Source of the DNA: Peptoniphilaceae bacterium
GTDB lineage: Bacteria > Bacillota > Clostridia > Tissierellales > Peptoniphilaceae
Direction of reading: 5' to 3'
Length of the DNA stretch: 8,063 bases
Assembly: GCA_029983595.1 (NCBI GenBank)
Contig: JASBZD010000055.1
Location: forward strand, 1 to 8,063
Position numbers and translations under genes: made by a program. Within the stretch, counting starts at the first letter, position 1. Every line of letters begins with the position of its first letter. Shown here piece by piece: positions 6,488 to 8,063 of this stretch. A model generated the notes under the pieces. That model did not search any database. It was given only the letters and a program-made list of their open reading frames with translations, and was not told the origin of the DNA.

Positions 6488-7498
6488 ATGAAGATTGCTT
6501 TAGTTTATGCTGAGTATAAAGAGATGACTGAAGAAATTGAAAAAATTAACCCCAATGCTGATACGCATATGGAAAATATTGTTAAGAGTATTACTGATGC
6601 TCTTACTAGTAATGGCCATGAGGTTATAAAAGTCCCCGCCAATATCGACTTATTACGTAATATCATTGAAATAGATGGATTAGATTGTATTTTCTGCCAC
6701 TACGCTCCTATGGAGAATTTAAATCTTCAAGGTAATGTTTTTGCGGCTTTAGAGCTTTTAGGTATTCCTATTGTAGGTTCTGGAATGTTTACGCAGGCTT
6801 TAGGTCTTTCAAAAGAGACTACTAAGGTTATTTTAAGATCTATTGGGCTACCTACTGCTAAATCTCAGGTTTTTATGACTCCTGATGATAAGTTATCTGA
6901 TGAGTTAGCTCAAAGATTCCCGCTTTTTGTAAAGCCTGAAGCTGAGGCGGCGTCTGTAGGTGTTGAGGCTGACTCTTATGTAGAAAATGAAGAGGAACTT
7001 AGAAAAACTTTAAATAGAATTTTCTCTGAAGTAAATCCTCCGATTCTGGTAGAAGAATATCTTCCTGGTAGAGAGTTTACTGTAGGGGTTTTAGAAGAAG
7101 ACCCAGTTATAGCTATTCCAGTTATGGAACTTAAATTTTCAGAAGATGCTACGACTGAGTTTCAATCATTAGAAACTAAGCTTGAAAAATCGCTCATTAA
7201 AGAAGTGCCTGCAAAAATTGATGATGCTCTAGCTAAAGAAATGCAGGATATGGCGATTAAGGCTTTCAAGGCTTTAAAGTGTGATGTTTATGGACGAGTG
7301 GATTTTAGACTTGATAAACATGGTAGACCTTCTATTATCGAGTTTAATACTATGCCGGGTCTAGAAAAAGGCAAGTCTTTCTTTGCTGATTCTTGCGAAG
7401 CTATTGGTATTTCTTATGAAGAGCTTATTAATAAAATGGTCGATATTACAATGAGAAAAACTGAATATGATAAAAATCTAGGGATTGGTAAATTCTAA
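6488..7498 (+). CDS. ATP-grasp ligase, D-Ala-D-Ala ligase-like (paralogue B)
   Basis: This 336-residue paralogue of the ligase at 4578-5591 aligns with it almost without gaps. In residues 71-130, 42 of 60 positions are identical by my count. It keeps the ATP-grasp core at the same numbers: K149 in FVKP, LVEEYLPGREF (187-197), R270/D272 in GRVDF and E285/N287 in IEFNTMPG. It also shares the departures from classical Ddl. The GxSxExxVS motif is absent, CHYAPMENLNLQGN (70-83) replaces the HGxxGEDG region, A155 sits where Ddl has serine, and FQSLETK replaces YDYEAKY. At the last position examined the two copies differ from each other (Q155 versus A155), and the N-terminal 60 residues are the least alike, so the substrates may differ. 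Both end in GKF. It is a single-gene unit with its own promoter and terminator. Cell-wall Ddl is less likely than a peptide or amide ligase of unknown specificity. Confidence 0.85.
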   Translation: MKIALVYAEYKEMTEEIEKINPNADTHMENIVKSITDALTSNGHEVIKVPANIDLLRNIIEIDGLDCIFCHYAPMENLNLQGNVFAALELLGIPIVGSGMFTQALGLSKETTKVILRSIGLPTAKSQVFMTPDDKLSDELAQRFPLFVKPEAEAASVGVEADSYVENEEELRKTLNRIFSEVNPPILVEEYLPGREFTVGVLEEDPVIAIPVMELKFSEDATTEFQSLETKLEKSLIKEVPAKIDDALAKEMQDMAIKAFKALKCDVYGRVDFRLDKHGRPSIIEFNTMPGLEKGKSFFADSCEAIGISYEELINKMVDITMRKTEYDKNLGIGKF

Positions 7499-7512
7499 AA
7501 TTCTCTAGTACT

Positions 7513-7541
7513 AAGGCGAGATAAATTATATCTCGTCTTTT
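7513..7541 (+). terminator. Rho-independent terminator after ligase B
   Basis: AGGCGAGATA (7514-7523) pairs with TATCTCGTCT (7529-7538), with one G-U pair and an AATTA loop, followed by TTTT and a T-rich stretch. It overlaps the last base pairs of the convergent acetyltransferase gene. On the minus strand the stem is not followed by a T-run, so it serves the + strand mainly. Confidence 0.85.
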
Positions 7542-7974
7542 ATATTTCTTTTATATAGCATACTATTCTATTAGTTACTATAAAGCCGACAGAAGTATGA
7601 AAATCATAACTTTCAATGTTAGTCATTTCGCTATCTGAAGCAAATTGTGTACATCCTCTATCTTTAGCAAATTTTTCGCAGTATTTTAAGAGTTTTCTTC
7701 CTATTCCCATATGTCGATATTCTTCTTCTATATAAATTCCCTCTAGATAGCCAACTGGAGAGGTGTTAGTCCCTTCTACATATTCATATCTTAATGAAAC
7801 TTGAGAAAATCCAATGATATTATCTTTTATTTCTGCCACGAAAAATGCGTCTTTTTCTAAGCTTAAGATGTCAAAAAATTCAGGATAAAGATCCTCATAG
7901 GTCGAGCCCTCATATAAAACTAGTGCCATTTCTATTAATTTTTCTATATCATTTTTATTTGCTTTACGAATCAT
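7540..7974 (-). CDS. GNAT acetyltransferase resembling aminoglycoside 6'-N-acetyltransferase
   Basis: This 144-residue, single-domain GNAT protein transfers an acetyl group from acetyl-CoA to an amine. The acetyl-CoA pyrophosphate loop is RHMGIG (87-92), following the strand LEGIYI (77-82). The middle segment VSLRYEYVEGTNTSPVGYLEG (59-79) and the later ASDSEMTN (112-119) with FHTSVGF (125-131) match the pattern I recall from chromosomal AAC(6')-I enzymes (SxRxDYVxGxxSSPVxxLEGI, ASD, HxxxGF). Length also fits that family. Such enzymes acetylate the 6'-amine of aminoglycosides, but many close relatives act on other amines, so resistance cannot be asserted from sequence. The start is preceded on the minus strand by AAAGGAAAG at good distance. 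It is convergent with ligase B, sharing the terminator region, and divergent from whatever follows at the right edge. The GNAT call is firm; the AAC(6') subfamily is likely. Confidence 0.8.
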   Translation of the reverse strand: MIRKANKNDIEKLIEMALVLYEGSTYEDLYPEFFDILSLEKDAFFVAEIKDNIIGFSQVSLRYEYVEGTNTSPVGYLEGIYIEEEYRHMGIGRKLLKYCEKFAKDRGCTQFASDSEMTNIESYDFHTSVGFIVTNRIVCYIKEI

Positions 7975-8008
7975 TTTCTACTTTCCTTTTAAATTTAATC
8001 TTTTACTA

Positions 8009-8063
8009 TATAATATAATTCATGGCTAAAAAAATAAATAGAAAACGATTTAATAAGATAAAT
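8009..8063 (+). other. AT-rich edge with TATAAT boxes and possible start of a next + strand gene
   Basis: Two overlapping TATAAT sequences (8009-8014 and 8014-8019) are followed by ATG at 8022, from which the frame stays open to the window end (MAKKINRKRFNKIN, strongly basic). An in-frame TAA at 8016 means the frame cannot begin earlier. There is no Shine-Dalgarno before this ATG and it lies only 2 bases after a -10-like box, so either the real start lies beyond the window or the reading is chance. The same AT-rich stretch could also hold the minus-strand promoter of the acetyltransferase (TATTAT, complement of 8010-8015), with no convincing -35. Confidence 0.2.

Noticed and set aside
1..8063. 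Mobile element, CRISPR array, tRNA or rRNA gene
   Set aside because: No transposase or integrase motifs, spaced direct repeats, cloverleaf or rRNA-like segments were seen on either strand.

Overview
The window looks like a piece of a low-GC Gram-positive (Firmicutes) chromosome. The base composition is AT-rich, ribosome binding sites are strong AGGAGG-type, and terminators are compact hairpin-plus-T-run structures. The gene content (nitrogenase-like oxidoreductase end, D-aminoacylase, IT-type permease, ATP-grasp ligases) would suit an anaerobic member of the Clostridia/Tissierellia group. That placement is inference from content, and I cannot name a genus.

Layout, left to right. (1) At 3-566 (+) is the 3' end of a truncated gene resembling the C-terminal domain of nitrogenase component 1-type proteins. 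(2) At 638-3568 (-) is a two-gene operon: an N-acyl-D-amino-acid deacylase (D-aminoacylase family), then a multi-spanning permease of the GntP/ion-transporter type 21 bp downstream. A recognisable promoter lies upstream, with a perfect 6-bp inverted repeat over the predicted transcription start. (3) Divergently transcribed, 3731-5591 (+) holds a TIM-barrel protein of unknown function followed by an ATP-grasp ligase related to D-Ala-D-Ala ligase, ended by a nested-hairpin terminator. (4) At 5692-6354 (+) is a stand-alone zinc-ribbon protein of the CpXC type with its own terminator. (5) At 6488-7498 (+) is a second ATP-grasp ligase, a clear paralogue of the first, with its own promoter and terminator. 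(6) At 7540-7974 (-) is a GNAT acetyltransferase resembling aminoglycoside 6'-N-acetyltransferases, convergent with the second ligase. (7) The last ~90 bases are AT-rich and may hold the first codons of another + strand gene.

How the genes may work together. The deacylase releases free D-amino acids from N-acylated forms, and the permease beside it probably imports the substrate or a related acid. The two ligases keep the ATP-grasp core (ATP lysine, metal-binding Glu/Asn, catalytic Arg) of D-Ala-D-Ala ligase. They have lost the residues that bind the first D-alanine in the classical enzyme (the Glu15, Ser150 and Tyr216 positions of E. coli DdlB). They are therefore probably peptide or amide ligases with another substrate rather than cell-wall Ddl. 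The side-by-side placement of D-amino-acid release and two altered Ddl-like ligases is the most interesting aspect of the window, but a functional link between them is inference only.
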